Assembly (NCBI GenBank): GCA_001800135.1
Contig: MGUU01000022.1
Location: 1 to 64,000, forward strand
Direction of reading: 5' to 3'
Length of the DNA stretch: 64,000 bases
DNA from: Elusimicrobia bacterium RIFCSPLOWO2_02_FULL_39_32
GTDB taxonomy: Bacteria > Elusimicrobiota > Elusimicrobia > 2-02-FULL-39-32
Shown here piece after piece: positions 10,592-20,547 of this stretch. Positions within the stretch are counted from its first letter, which is position 1. Every line of letters begins with the position of its first letter. The notes beneath the pieces were generated by a model. It ran no database searches and was not told the DNA's origin. It saw only the letters and a program-made list of their open reading frames with translations. The position numbers were made by a program, and so were the translations under genes.

Positions 10592-10616
10592 GGCAATTTT
10601 TATAGAATAGACCCCT

Positions 10617-11912
10617 ATGCTTGACCTAAAAAAGTTAAGAGAAAACCCGCAAGAGTTAAAAGAGCTGCTTGCAAAAAGAGGAATTGAAAATCCTTGGGGA
10701 AAAGATTCTAACGGGCTTTCTCTTGAAAAATTTTTTGAACTAGATCAAACTCATAAAACTTTGCTGCAAGAACTGGAAAAATTAAGAGCGCGTAAAAAGA
10801 AGCTAGCGGAAGAATTTCAGTCTCTTAAAAAAAATGGCAAAGAAACTGCCCAATGTGTTCAAGAAACAGAAATCCTAAAAAAAGAGCTGGGGAGTATAGA
10901 AGAGCAATTCGAACAAAAAGATCATCTTATTTCAGATGCGCTTTTAAGGATTCCTAATTTTGTAGATGCATCCGTGCCTTTTGGAAAAAGCAGTGAAGAA
11001 AATGTTTTAGTCCGTCAAACCAGTAAAACAACAGAGTTTTCTTTTCCCCCAAAGGCTCATTGGGAGATTGGAGAAAAATTAAACATCCTAGATTTTGAAA
11101 CCGCTGGAAAAATTTCCGGTTCAAGATTCGCGCTTTTAAAAGGAGCTGGGGCTGCTTTAGAACGCGCCCTCATCTCCTTTATGTTAGACCTGCATGTAAA
11201 AAAACATGGCTATACTGAAATTTTAGCGCCATACCTGGTGCTGCCAAAAGCGATGCAGGGCACAGGGCAGCTTCCAAAATTTGAAGAAGAGATGTTCAAA
11301 ATAGAGCGGGACAATCTTTATTTAATTCCTACCGCGGAAGTCTCTATCACCAATATCCATCGGGATGAGTTGTTAAATGAGATGGAGCTTCCTAAAAAAT
11401 ATGTTTCTTATTCAGCCTGTTTTAGGAGAGAAGCTGGTTCTTACGGCAAAGATACCAAAGGGCTGATCCGCAATCATCAATTTAACAAAGTGGAGCTGGT
11501 TTGGTTTACTAAACCAGAAACCTCTTTCCAAGATTTAGAAAGATTAACTCAAGACGCGGAAGATGTGTTAAAAGAAATTGGCATTCCTTATAGAGTCATG
11601 GCTTTATGCAGCGGAGATGTTGGTTTTGCTTCCGCAAAAACTTATGATTTGGAAGTTTGGATGCCCGGAGAAAAAAGATGGAGAGAGATCTCTTCTTGCT
11701 CTTCATTTACAGATTTTCAAGCAAGACGAATGAACATTAAAATTAAAACGTCCTTAGGAAAAAAAGAGGTTGCCCATACTTTAAATGGCTCTGGGGTTGC
11801 TGTAGGAAGATTGTTTGCCGCGATTTTGGAAAACTTTCAACAGGCAGATGGAACGATACTGGTTCCTCCAGTTTTAAAACCCTACTTAGGAATGGAGTGT
11901 ATTACAAAATGA
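10617..11912 (+). CDS. serS: Seryl-tRNA synthetase
   Basis: 431 residues, the normal length. The N-terminal 110 residues are the long antiparallel coiled-coil arm that binds the tRNA-Ser variable arm. The class II catalytic core follows, with motif 2 (FRREAGSYGKDTKGLIRNHQ) and motif 3 (NGSGVAVGRLFAAILEN). It charges tRNA-Ser with serine in the cytoplasm. The ATG at 10617 has no obvious Shine-Dalgarno. The stop codon overlaps the start of pckG (ATGA), so the two are translationally coupled. No T-box was seen upstream. Confidence 0.97.
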   Translation: MLDLKKLRENPQELKELLAKRGIENPWGKDSNGLSLEKFFELDQTHKTLLQELEKLRARKKKLAEEFQSLKKNGKETAQCVQETEILKKELGSIEEQFEQKDHLISDALLRIPNFVDASVPFGKSSEENVLVRQTSKTTEFSFPPKAHWEIGEKLNILDFETAGKISGSRFALLKGAGAALERALISFMLDLHVKKHGYTEILAPYLVLPKAMQGTGQLPKFEEEMFKIERDNLYLIPTAEVSITNIHRDELLNEMELPKKYVSYSACFRREAGSYGKDTKGLIRNHQFNKVELVWFTKPETSFQDLERLTQDAEDVLKEIGIPYRVMALCSGDVGFASAKTYDLEVWMPGEKRWREISSCSSFTDFQARRMNIKIKTSLGKKEVAHTLNGSGVAVGRLFAAILENFQQADGTILVPPVLKPYLGMECITK

Positions 11913-13690
11913 AAGCGCCAACAAAACATAAAAAATTAATTGCCTGGGTCAATGAAATGGCTAAAATATGCCAGCCAGAAAAAATAGTTTGGATCAATGG
12001 CTCTGAGGAAGAAAAGAAAAAATTGGAAGAAGAAGCTATTTCCACGGGGGAACTCATCCGATTAAATCAAAAAAAACTTCCAGGCTGTTTCTTGCACCGC
12101 TCAGACCCTAGCGATGTGGCTCGTTCTGAAAAACTCACCTATATCTGCACAAAAAGAAAAAATGATGCGGGTCCAAACAATAATTGGATGGAGCCAAAAG
12201 AGGCTTATAAACGCGCAAGAGAAATTTTTTCCGGCTCTATGAAGGGAAGAACCCTCTATGTCATCCCATTTTCCATGGGACCTATTGGCTCAGAATTTAG
12301 CAAAATTGGAGTTGAACTGACGGACAGCATCTATGTGGTTCTCAACATGCGGATTATGTCGCGCATAGGTCAAGAAGTTTTAGACCAACTTGGGACGAAT
12401 GGAAGCTTTACCAAATGCATGCATGGAAAAGCAGACCTTAACCCAGACAAAAGACTAATTTTACATTTTCCTGAAGATAACACGATCTGGAGCGTTGGCT
12501 CTGGATACGGCGGCAACGCGCTTCTTGGAAAAAAATGTTTAGCTCTACGCATCGCCAGCTACTTAGGGAAAAAAGAGGGCTGGATGGCGGAGCATATGCT
12601 TATCCTTGGCATAGAAAAACCGAGCGGACAAATTCAATATATTGCCGCAGCTTTCCCAAGCGCTTGCGGTAAAACAAACCTGGCCATGCTTGTGCCTCCA
12701 GAAGGGCTAAAAAGAAAAGGTTATAGAATTTGGACTGTGGGAGACGATATTGCCTGGATGAGAATTGATTCAGATAGAGGACTTTGGGCAGTGAATCCAG
12801 AAGCAGGATTTTTTGGAGTTGTGCCTGGAACGAACTCAAAATCAAATCCAAACGCAGTTAAAGCGATCCAAAAAAATACCATTTATACCAATGTAGCCTT
12901 AAAACCAGACATGACAGTTTGGTGGGAAGGAGCAGATGGAGAAATTCCAGAAGAAGCTCTGGATTGGAGAGGAAGGCCATGGAAACCAGGCATGGTGGAT
13001 GAAACCGGCAGTCCTGTAAGAGCAGCTCATCCCAATAGCCGCTTTACCGCTCCTATTAGCCAGTGCCCTTCAATTTCTTTCCGCTTGGACCAACATCATG
13101 GAGTTCCAATTTCCGCCATTCTATTTGGCGGTAGAAGAGCCCGTCTCGCGCCCTTGGTTTATGAAGCGTTTGAATGGAATCATGGGGTTTATATGGGATC
13201 TACTGTAGCTTCTGAAAAAACAGCAGCAGCTGAGGGAACTTTAGGAGAGGTTCGGCGCGACCCTATGGCCATGCTTCCTTTTTGCGGTTACAATATGGCG
13301 GATTATTTTCAACACTGGGTGGACATGGGAAACCGGCTTGAAAAAAAACCAAGGATCTTTCATGTAAACTGGTTTAGAACAGATAAAAATGGGAACTTTT
13401 TGTGGCCTGGTTACGGAGAAAATTTACGCATTTTGGAATGGATTTTATATCGCTGCGAAGAAAAAGTAGAGGCTGTAAAAACCCCGATTGGGTATGTTCC
13501 TTATCCAAAAGATATTGATATAACTGGGTTAAGCTTACCTAAAGGCACTTTACAGGAACTGCTTTCAGTAAATATTCATGAGTGGAGACAAGAGCAGGAA
13601 GATCATGAAAAATATTTTAAGCAGTTCGACAGCGCTTTTCCTCACGAGCTCTTAAAAGAATGTAATTCTTTAAAACGGCGGTTAGGATAG
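11909..13690 (+). CDS. pckG: Phosphoenolpyruvate carboxykinase (GTP type)
   Basis: 593 residues from the ATG at 11909, which overlaps the serS stop by 4 nt; an upstream GTG at 11897 is open but less likely. GTP-type hallmarks are the P-loop with the reactive cysteine (FPSACGKTNLAML), the kinase-2 motif VGDDIAWM, and NPEAGFFGVVPGTN. It interconverts oxaloacetate plus GTP with PEP, CO2 and GDP. Together with the PPi-PFK and LacD-like aldolase at 23-25 kb it suits reversible glycolysis/gluconeogenesis. The pairing with serS has no obvious functional link. Confidence 0.96.
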   Translation: MKAPTKHKKLIAWVNEMAKICQPEKIVWINGSEEEKKKLEEEAISTGELIRLNQKKLPGCFLHRSDPSDVARSEKLTYICTKRKNDAGPNNNWMEPKEAYKRAREIFSGSMKGRTLYVIPFSMGPIGSEFSKIGVELTDSIYVVLNMRIMSRIGQEVLDQLGTNGSFTKCMHGKADLNPDKRLILHFPEDNTIWSVGSGYGGNALLGKKCLALRIASYLGKKEGWMAEHMLILGIEKPSGQIQYIAAAFPSACGKTNLAMLVPPEGLKRKGYRIWTVGDDIAWMRIDSDRGLWAVNPEAGFFGVVPGTNSKSNPNAVKAIQKNTIYTNVALKPDMTVWWEGADGEIPEEALDWRGRPWKPGMVDETGSPVRAAHPNSRFTAPISQCPSISFRLDQHHGVPISAILFGGRRARLAPLVYEAFEWNHGVYMGSTVASEKTAAAEGTLGEVRRDPMAMLPFCGYNMADYFQHWVDMGNRLEKKPRIFHVNWFRTDKNGNFLWPGYGENLRILEWILYRCEEKVEAVKTPIGYVPYPKDIDITGLSLPKGTLQELLSVNIHEWRQEQEDHEKYFKQFDSAFPHELLKECNSLKRRLG

Positions 13691-13705
13691 ACCACTGATT
13701 AAGAC

Positions 13706-13742
13706 AAAAAAAGCGGTAGTCATAAGTGACTACCGCTTTTTA
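13706..13742. terminator. Bidirectional terminator pckG / korB
   Basis: An 11-bp stem AGCGGTAGTCA/TGACTACCGCT (13712-13722 with 13727-13737) has a four-base loop, a run of A before it and TTTTT after it, so it can end transcription from both converging genes. Confidence 0.85.
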
Positions 13743-13761
13743 CTTATCTTACTTAATATTC

Positions 13762-14634
13762 TTATTTAAAACTTTCAACTAAGGCTTTTGCGTCTTCCGC
13801 ATTTAAACCTAATTTCTGTTTTGCAGGAGCTCCAAACTTAAAAGCTGGATCTTGCTCTTCATAAGTTAGCGCATCAGTCTGGTAAAAAATACCAGTTGGA
13901 ATGCGGGTATTCCATTCTTGAGATCTTTTCATGGCGCTGTTCCAATCTGACGTATCGTGCTGATCTTCTTGCAAATTATAAACTCTTTCTCTAAACCAAG
14001 GATAGGTATTCTTTTTATTGTAAGTAACGCAGGGACTAAAAACATCTACAATAGAAAACCCTTTGTGTTTAATCGCTTTCATCATTAAGTCTGAAAGCAA
14101 GTCCTGAGAGCCAGAAAAACCTCTGGCTACAAAAGTTGCTCCAGAAACAAGCGCAAGCTGAATAGGATTAATAGGGACTTCAATAGAACCTTCTGGGGTA
14201 GATTTAGTTTGAGTATGTAATTCTGTGGTGGGAGAACACTGACCTGTGGTTAAACCATATATTTGGTTATTCATCACAATGTAGGTCATATTAATATTGC
14301 GCCTCATGGCATGGATAAAATGACCAATGCCAATGCCATATCCATCTCCATCCCCGCCTGTTACAACTACAGTAAGGTCTGGATTCCCTAACTTGGCACC
14401 TTCTGCAACAGCCACTGCTCTGCCATGCAAAGTATGCATTCCATAAGAGCCAAAAAAACCAGGCAAATTAGAAGAACAGCCAATCCCAGAAACTACTAAA
14501 ACATCCTTGGTCTCAACATTTAAGTTGGCGCATGCTTTTTGCAAAGCAGAAAGCACGCCAAAATCTCCGCAACCCGGACACCAGTCTGGAGCAATTTTAG
14601 ATTTAAATTTTGAAATCTCTAAAGTTTCAGCCAT
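13762..14634 (-). CDS. korB: 2-oxoacid:ferredoxin oxidoreductase, beta subunit
   Basis: 290 residues. The TPP-binding segment GGDGDGYGIGIGHF followed by VMNNQIYGLTTGQ is typical of beta subunits. WCPGCGDFGV at the N-terminus supplies cluster cysteines. With KorA it oxidatively decarboxylates a 2-oxoacid (2-oxoglutarate by closest family resemblance) to the acyl-CoA and reduced ferredoxin, or runs reductively. No separate ferredoxin-like delta subunit is present, as in two-subunit enzymes. Substrate specificity cannot be read from sequence alone. Confidence 0.92.
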   Translation of the reverse strand: MAETLEISKFKSKIAPDWCPGCGDFGVLSALQKACANLNVETKDVLVVSGIGCSSNLPGFFGSYGMHTLHGRAVAVAEGAKLGNPDLTVVVTGGDGDGYGIGIGHFIHAMRRNINMTYIVMNNQIYGLTTGQCSPTTELHTQTKSTPEGSIEVPINPIQLALVSGATFVARGFSGSQDLLSDLMMKAIKHKGFSIVDVFSPCVTYNKKNTYPWFRERVYNLQEDQHDTSDWNSAMKRSQEWNTRIPTGIFYQTDALTYEEQDPAFKFGAPAKQKLGLNAEDAKALVESFK

Positions 14635-14749
14635 TTTTTACTACCTCTCTTATATTATTGCGAATCATTTTAAACTCGCGCGAAAATATTTTCTAACCAG
14701 AAACTTGCATAAAAAAATAAGAGTCCTCTTAACTGCGCTTAACACACCC

Positions 14750-16540
14750 CTAGTGAGACACTAACTCAGCAACTTTTTTCTCACTTAAAACTTCTTTTAT
14801 TTTTTTACATACCTGAATTGGGCCTAATGGTTCGCCGTCATACTTTCTTAAGTTGTGCTGAATAGAAAGCCCTGTTTCCTGGCGAATTAACCGTTCCATT
14901 TGGCCGGTAAAATTATTCTCAATGATTAAAGTTTTTTTACAGGATTTTAAAATTTTGCTAATCGCTTTAGATTGGAAAGGCCAAACATATTTTATATGAA
15001 GATGGTTCACATGCATGCCTTCTTTCTCTAACATTCTCACCGCGTCCCGAATCACATAATAGGTGGATCCCCAGCCAATCAAAGTAAGATCAGCGTTTTC
15101 TGGCCCAATGATTTGAGGCTCTGGTAAATTTTTTAATGCTGTGGTCATTTTCCTCATTCTTTTTTCCATCATCAGTACCCTTTTTTCAGGGTCTGTGAAC
15201 ACATCGGAAATTAAAGTGCCGTCTTCATCATGCTCATCTGATCCAGCCACATAAACAGTGTTAGCAGTGCCGGGAACAGCGCGAGGAGAAATCCCGGAAG
15301 GCGTAGAGAGATACCGTTTATATTCTCCATTGCCGGAATAGTTAGCGACCATCTCTCCTCTTTCAATCTTCACTTTAGAAAAATCAAAATCATCCACGGT
15401 TTCAAAATGTTCCGCAAGCAAAAGATCGGATAAAATAATCACAGGGCACTGATAAATTTCAGCTAAGTTAAATGCTTCTGTGGTCATGTAAAACGCATCT
15501 TCAATGTTGGCTGGAGCTAAAACAAATTTAGGGTAATCTCCTTGAGAAGCTCCTATGGCTTGGAAAAGATCTGCTTGTTCGGTTTTGGTGGGTAATCCTG
15601 TGGAAGGGCCGCCTCTTTGACAATTAACTACCACTACAGGAGCTTCAATCATGGCTGCTAAGCCTACTGCTTCAGTCATTAAAGCAAAACCACCGCCCGA
15701 AGTTCCTGTCATGGCGCGCGTGCCTACATGGCCAGCGCCTACAGCCATATTCATTGCTGCAATCTCATCCTCACACTGCTTTACAACCATGCCATACTTT
15801 GGACCTTTAGGAGCTAGCCAATGCAAAATTCCAGTAGCAGGCGTCATGGGATAGGCTGAATAAAATTTGCATCCAGCTGCAACTGCGCCCAAAGCAACTG
15901 CCTGATTGCCAGTTAAAAACATTCTTTTTTTATGTGTAAGCTGCCAAGTAAGAGGAACTGCTTTAAAATTTTCTTTTGCATAGTCATACCCTGCTTTAGC
16001 CGCGCCTACATTGGCATTAACCACAGCGTCCCCTTTTCTTTTAAAAGTGCTGGTTAATACCTCTTGAATAGGTTCAAAAGGGAAATTCATAAGATAAGAA
16101 AGAGCTCCCAAGGCTACGGTATTTTGCATGATAGGGCTTTTTCCAAACTTGTTTGCAATAGTAGAAGAAGGGATGCCGCAATCCATTACCCCTGGTTTAA
16201 TCAGTCCTGGTTCTAGTTTAATCTTTTCCTTATTATAGATCACAGCCCCGCCAGGGGAAACATCTTTAGCGTGCCTTTGAAGGGTATCTATATTTAAAGC
16301 AATGAGAAAATCTGAAAAATCTCCTTGGCTCCATACTTTTTTGCTGCCAATACGAATCTGCATATAGACGTGGCCGCCTCGAATCAGTGACTGATAAGAA
16401 TTATAGGCAAATGCATACAGACCAGTGCGGGCGCAGGCTTTAGCTAAAGTTTCCGCTACTGAAGCGATACCATCCCCTGCAGCTCCTCCAATCCATACTG
16501 TAACTTTCCGTGGTGAAACTGATCCAGATTGACTTTCCAT
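14750..16540 (-). CDS. korA: 2-oxoacid:ferredoxin oxidoreductase, fused gamma-alpha subunit
   Basis: 596 residues: an N-terminal gamma domain (about 1-190, with GGAAGDGIASVAE) fused to the alpha domain (about 205-590, with TGNQAVALGAVAAGCKFYSA and GTSGGGFALMTEAVGLA). This fusion is normal for KorA/OforA-type enzymes. It pairs with korB 115 nt downstream. It has a strong GGAGGAG-type ribosome binding site and a good promoter immediately upstream. Confidence 0.94.
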   Translation of the reverse strand: MESQSGSVSPRKVTVWIGGAAGDGIASVAETLAKACARTGLYAFAYNSYQSLIRGGHVYMQIRIGSKKVWSQGDFSDFLIALNIDTLQRHAKDVSPGGAVIYNKEKIKLEPGLIKPGVMDCGIPSSTIANKFGKSPIMQNTVALGALSYLMNFPFEPIQEVLTSTFKRKGDAVVNANVGAAKAGYDYAKENFKAVPLTWQLTHKKRMFLTGNQAVALGAVAAGCKFYSAYPMTPATGILHWLAPKGPKYGMVVKQCEDEIAAMNMAVGAGHVGTRAMTGTSGGGFALMTEAVGLAAMIEAPVVVVNCQRGGPSTGLPTKTEQADLFQAIGASQGDYPKFVLAPANIEDAFYMTTEAFNLAEIYQCPVIILSDLLLAEHFETVDDFDFSKVKIERGEMVANYSGNGEYKRYLSTPSGISPRAVPGTANTVYVAGSDEHDEDGTLISDVFTDPEKRVLMMEKRMRKMTTALKNLPEPQIIGPENADLTLIGWGSTYYVIRDAVRMLEKEGMHVNHLHIKYVWPFQSKAISKILKSCKKTLIIENNFTGQMERLIRQETGLSIQHNLRKYDGEPLGPIQVCKKIKEVLSEKKVAELVSH

Positions 16541-16590
16541 AATCTCCTCCTTGCTAAACTGTGATCCTAAAAACGATTAAAATTTCTTTT

Positions 16591-16620
16591 ATAATAGTTC
16601 TAAAAATTAAGGGTTTTCAA
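16591..16620 (-). promoter_or_regulatory. korA promoter
   Basis: Minus-strand TTGAAA (16615-16620), an 18-nt spacer and TATTAT (16591-16596), giving a start near 16584 and a roughly 45-nt leader to korA. Confidence 0.6.
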
Positions 16621-16706
16621 AGATTTCCCAAGAGAACTAAAAATGCAGATTAAAATGGGGTGAAAACATTAAAAATAAATATACCAACTTTTTATTCCCA
16701 TGTCAA

Positions 16707-17360
16707 TCAAGATTCTAAAGGCTCTAAAGAGCGTCTGCCATTAAATGCGCGCATTAAAGTGATTTCATCCATATATTCCAGCTCTCCCCCGGCAGGAAGT
16801 CCTTGGGCTAACCGAGTCATTTTAATTTCCAAAGACTTTTCAGGATTTTCAGCCTTTAATTTCTCATAAAGAGCCTGAATCTGTTTAATTAAATAATGAA
16901 CTGTGGTTTCCCCTTCAGTATCTGGATTCAAAGCTAAAACAATCTCCTTAAATTCTCCTGTTTCAAGTCGCTTCATTAAAGGAATAATTCTTAAATCCTG
17001 CGGCCCAATCCCATCTAAAGGAGACAGGGCGCCTCCTAATACATGATAATAACCTTCAAAATTTCTAATGCGGCTCATGGCAACCAAGTCCTGCGGGGTC
17101 TCTACCACGCAAAGCAAAGTTTTATCCCGGCTAGAATCCTGACAAATCCTGCAAGGGGAACGGTCATCCCAATAGCCGCAAATAGAGCAGGGGCGCACAT
17201 TCTCATAAGCTTTTTGAACAGTCCCTAAAAAATCTTTAATTTGTTCTTCAGAAGAATTTAAAAGATAAAAAGCGATCCTTTCAGACATTTTAGGACCTAC
17301 GGAAGGCAAAGAGCGCAACACCTGAAAAAGTTTATCTAAAATTTCCGGACGGCTAATCAT
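16707..17360 (-). CDS. recR: Recombination mediator protein RecR
   Basis: 217 residues. HhH region near the N-terminus (LRSLPSVGPKMSERIAFYLL), the four-cysteine zinc finger (CSICGYWDDRSPCRIC near residues 57-72) and the Toprim domain (CVVETPQDLVAMS). RecR works with RecO/RecF in loading RecA at gaps. Its ATG overlaps the dnaX stop (ATGA), the common dnaX-recR pairing. Confidence 0.96.
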   Translation of the reverse strand: MISRPEILDKLFQVLRSLPSVGPKMSERIAFYLLNSSEEQIKDFLGTVQKAYENVRPCSICGYWDDRSPCRICQDSSRDKTLLCVVETPQDLVAMSRIRNFEGYYHVLGGALSPLDGIGPQDLRIIPLMKRLETGEFKEIVLALNPDTEGETTVHYLIKQIQALYEKLKAENPEKSLEIKMTRLAQGLPAGGELEYMDEITLMRAFNGRRSLEPLES

Positions 17361-19162
17361 GGGTGTTTTTCTATTTTTCCTATTTTCCCCGGAAAATGAC
17401 GCATGAACCGCTTTACTCCCTCATCTTCCACGCTCACTTTTTTTTCATCTTCCGTTAAATTAAACAGTTCCGAATCAGCAGGCTCTTCAAAAGCTTCCAT
17501 TTCCTGATCTGTCTCTAATGGAGCAGCTTCCTCGGCACCGGGTAAATTTGCATCCAGAGGATCGCTCTCTTTCTTTTCTATTTTCACTTCACTTACTTTT
17601 AAAACAATGGGGATTTTCTTTTTTAGAACCTTCTCAATGCACTCTTCCAGAAAATTATTATTTCTCTTTACCATGGTAAGCCGAAAAGAATTAGAAACTA
17701 AAATTTCTAAATGATTATTCTTTAACTGAGCCAACGCATCCTCCAGCCCTTGTAATAGAATCGGTTTGGTTTGCTGTAAGGTCTCTAATATCTTTTTCCA
17801 ATCCTGCTCAAAATTGTTTTCAGGTTTCTCTAAAACAGTTGTAACAGCTCCTTCAGTTTTTACAGTCTGCGACAAAAAGGGTGGATCAGAACTCACAATA
17901 GTGAATTTACTATTTGAAGGCTCTCTAAAAGAACCCGATGCAAGAGAAGGAGTAGATAAAGGGGGAATTTTAGTTTTCCCAGAAGGAGAACCAATTTTCT
18001 TTTCTAAATTTTCCAGACGGGACATCACTTGCTCTACATCTAACCCTTTTTGACAAATACGAACCATCCAGCATTCAAACACAATATGAGGCAAATCATT
18101 CCATCGCATCTGTTCTGCGCATTTAGTTAAATGTTGAATAGCGCGCAAAAGTTCCTCTAGGCTAAATTCATTTACAGGCAAAACGATTTTTTTAATGCTA
18201 TTTTCATCCTGGAAACCGCATTTTTCAATCAGCATCTGCCTAAACGATTCTCTTAATTCTTTTAAAAAATAGGTGAGATCATAACCCTCTTTTAAGAGTT
18301 GAGCGGTTAACTCTAAAACGCTCTTAGAATTTTTATGCGCAAGCTCTCCTATAAACTGTATTAAAAAACCCTCCCTCACCGTGCCAAGAACTTCTTCCAC
18401 TTTAGCGCGTTCAATCCGCATGGAGGGTTGGCTGGCTAAATCAGGGTCTTTAGCTGCGGCGCTTGGGATATGGGACACAATCTGATCAAACAAAGAAAGA
18501 CTGTCCCGCATAGAGCCTTGAGCAGCTCTGGCAATAAGCGGCAGAGATTCTTCATCCACTAAAATTTTTTCTAAATTCGCTATTTTTTGCAGAGTTAAAA
18601 AAATCTCTTTCTGAGTTAAAGGCAAGAAACGGAATCTCTGGCAGCGGGAAGTGATGGTGAGCGGAATCTTATGAAAATCCGTAGTGGCTAAGATAAAAAC
18701 CACATGCGCTGGAGGCTCCTCTAAAGTTTTTAAGAGAGCATTAAAACTATGATGGGAAAGCATGTGCACTTCATCAATAATAAAAATTTTGTAAGGCCCT
18801 TTTACAGGAGAAAAAGCCACGGAATCAATAATAACTTCCCGAATTTTTTCTACCTGAGTATGGCTGGCGGCATCCAACTCCAAAATATCCATGGAACTGC
18901 CATTAGAAATTTCTAAACAAGAGTCGCAACTATCACAAGGCTCAATTTTTAAGGAGGAAACTCTTTTTTGGCAGTTCAAGGCTTTAGCAAAAATTCTAGC
19001 TGTCGTGGTTTTGCCTGTGCCTCTGGGTCCAGAAAAAAGATAAGCTGAGGCTACCCTCTGATGCAAAAGCGCAGACTGCAAAATTTTTGCTGTGATTTCC
19101 TGACCAGTTAAATCCCCAAATTTTTGAGGACGATACTTTCTGGCTAAAACAAGATAGGACAT
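17357..19162 (-). CDS. dnaX: DNA polymerase III subunits gamma/tau
   Basis: 601 residues. The AAA+ clamp-loader module occupies about 1-370: Walker A SGPRGTGKTTTARIFAK, zinc cysteines CDSCDSCLEI near residue 80, Walker B FIIDEVHML, and sensor 1 FILATTD. A linker rich in Ser/Pro/Lys follows, then a C-terminal tau-like region. The protein loads the beta clamp and couples polymerase to helicase. I did not identify a convincing frameshift site for a gamma form. Confidence 0.96.
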   Translation of the reverse strand: MSYLVLARKYRPQKFGDLTGQEITAKILQSALLHQRVASAYLFSGPRGTGKTTTARIFAKALNCQKRVSSLKIEPCDSCDSCLEISNGSSMDILELDAASHTQVEKIREVIIDSVAFSPVKGPYKIFIIDEVHMLSHHSFNALLKTLEEPPAHVVFILATTDFHKIPLTITSRCQRFRFLPLTQKEIFLTLQKIANLEKILVDEESLPLIARAAQGSMRDSLSLFDQIVSHIPSAAAKDPDLASQPSMRIERAKVEEVLGTVREGFLIQFIGELAHKNSKSVLELTAQLLKEGYDLTYFLKELRESFRQMLIEKCGFQDENSIKKIVLPVNEFSLEELLRAIQHLTKCAEQMRWNDLPHIVFECWMVRICQKGLDVEQVMSRLENLEKKIGSPSGKTKIPPLSTPSLASGSFREPSNSKFTIVSSDPPFLSQTVKTEGAVTTVLEKPENNFEQDWKKILETLQQTKPILLQGLEDALAQLKNNHLEILVSNSFRLTMVKRNNNFLEECIEKVLKKKIPIVLKVSEVKIEKKESDPLDANLPGAEEAAPLETDQEMEAFEEPADSELFNLTEDEKKVSVEDEGVKRFMRHFPGKIGKIEKHP

Positions 19163-19264
19163 AATTTATAACTCTTTCCTTTTAAACCCTTATAGTACAT
19201 TAAAAAATGGAATCCACCGATAAATAGTAAAGTGGCATTTGACTGGCGCACTGCCTATTTCTTT

Positions 19265-19963
19265 TTAAGATTTTTTCATAATAAACAAATACTTAAAACC
19301 TCTCAAATAAAAATTAAACTGCCTTGCTCTATTATGCCAAACTCCTGTATTTGATGTTTGATTATGACGAGTTATACAAACAATATCCATTGGCTCAAAA
19401 TATTTTTCTAACCTCTGCCACATTAAAAATCCCACGGCAGTAAATTTCTTTTTAATCCACTGGTCAGCGATAACCCAGCCCATTACTTTATCAGGTTTCA
19501 AAATTCTCGCGATTTCTGAAGCTGTTTTTTCTAATTCATCATAAAATTCTATTTTCTCGCAAGAAATCTTTCCAATACATCTTTCATCATTAGAATACTT
19601 AATATTATCTGAATATGGGGGATCAATAAAAACAAAATCAACAGAATTTTCTTCAAGCGGAATTGCCCGAGAATCATTTTTAATAACATCTGGCCGAACA
19701 ATGTTTAAATCATAACCGATTACTTTTCGTTTTATTTCTTTCGCCACATCAATTGTTGTTCCACTCCCACACATTGGATCAACGATTAAATCCCCCTCAT
19801 TGGTATATTTTTCCACCAAACGAGAAACTATTTGTGGAATAAATTTTGCAGGGTAGCGGTGGTATCCGTGAGTAATATAAGCAGTGTCTTTTCTTGTTTT
19901 ATCAGAAAAAGACCACGAATAGTCAATTTTAGTTTTTGAAAATAATGTTGCTACTTGGCTCAT
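19265..19963 (-). CDS. Orphan DNA methyltransferase (DPPY type)
   Basis: 232 residues. The SAM-binding motif VDPMCGSGTTIDVA (residues 61-74) precedes the catalytic DPPY (114-117), and the N-terminal HGYHRYPAKFIPQ is common in this adenine/cytosine-N4 DNA methylase superfamily. The motif order (SAM motif first) and small size recall TRM11-like/UPF0020-type enzymes, so an RNA substrate is not excluded. No restriction endonuclease or specificity subunit lies nearby. It borders an accessory patch with two tRNA genes. Confidence 0.8.
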   Translation of the reverse strand: MSQVATLFSKTKIDYSWSFSDKTRKDTAYITHGYHRYPAKFIPQIVSRLVEKYTNEGDLIVDPMCGSGTTIDVAKEIKRKVIGYDLNIVRPDVIKNDSRAIPLEENSVDFVFIDPPYSDNIKYSNDERCIGKISCEKIEFYDELEKTASEIARILKPDKVMGWVIADQWIKKKFTAVGFLMWQRLEKYFEPMDIVCITRHNQTSNTGVWHNRARQFNFYLRGFKYLFIMKKS

Positions 19964-20090
19964 ATTATTTTTTGATTAAAGCATCAACACCCCTGTAAGT
20001 TTTAGAGTATTGATATTCCGTTTGACCTGCTTGCAAAACGCCGAACTGTTCTCTTCTATGTGACTTCAAAAAATTCTAAAAAGTATCTTA

Positions 20091-20166
<76 letters not shown>

Positions 20167-20178
20167 ATCAAAAAATTT

Positions 20179-20263
20179 TGGACGGGAGAGGATTCGAACC
20201 TCTGTAGGGCGTCAGCCCGCAGGTTTTACAGACCTGTGCCATTAACCGCTCGGCCACCCGTCC
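20179..20263 (-). tRNA. tRNA-Tyr(GUA)
   Basis: An 85-nt class II tRNA: acceptor GGACGGG/CCCGTCC, anticodon stem CAGGT/ACCTG around CTGTAAA (anticodon GTA), a long variable arm GCGGGCTGACGCCC, T-loop TTCGAAT. No encoded CCA. It is 12 nt upstream of tRNA-Ala(CGC) and probably cotranscribed with it. Confidence 0.95.
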
Positions 20264-20412
20264 ATTATATTGATTTATCAACTTGTTACTTGATTATCTT
20301 CGATCAAAAAATCAACCCAATCTCTAATTCTTTCCTTTTAACATTCAAGGGGTTTCTTCTACAACATCTAAGGTAAAACCATTTCCTCGATGATGCTCAG
20401 TCATGGCTGTTT

Positions 20413-20442
20413 ATCATACTACTTTACATCCGACATTTTCAA
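20413..20442 (-). promoter_or_regulatory. Putative tRNA-Tyr/tRNA-Ala promoter
   Basis: Minus-strand TTGAAA (20437-20442), an 18-nt spacer and TATGAT (20413-20418). The start near 20406 would leave about 140 nt before tRNA-Tyr. The rest of 20264-20547 shows no gene. Confidence 0.45.
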
Positions 20443-20498
20443 CTTGGATAATTTTCCTTGGCTGGCCGCATCTCCTCTCAAAATTACTCTAAAATCAC

Positions 20499-20534
20499 GG
20501 CAAAAATCTCATTTTTTCTAAACAGATTTTTGCC
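20499..20534 (-). terminator. Hairpin downstream of the AbiE/cyclase cassette
   Basis: A 10-bp stem GGCAAAAATC/GATTTTTGCC (20499-20508 with 20525-20534) lies 14 nt past the stop of the cyclase-like gene. No long U tract follows on the minus strand, so it is a weak or processing-type terminator. Confidence 0.45.
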
Positions 20535-20547
20535 CCCAAAATCAATT

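Noticed and set aside
10465..10616. T-box or serine-responsive leader before serS
   Set aside because: The gap is 152 nt, shared with the divergent Nfu promoter, and lacks a T-box sequence or terminator.
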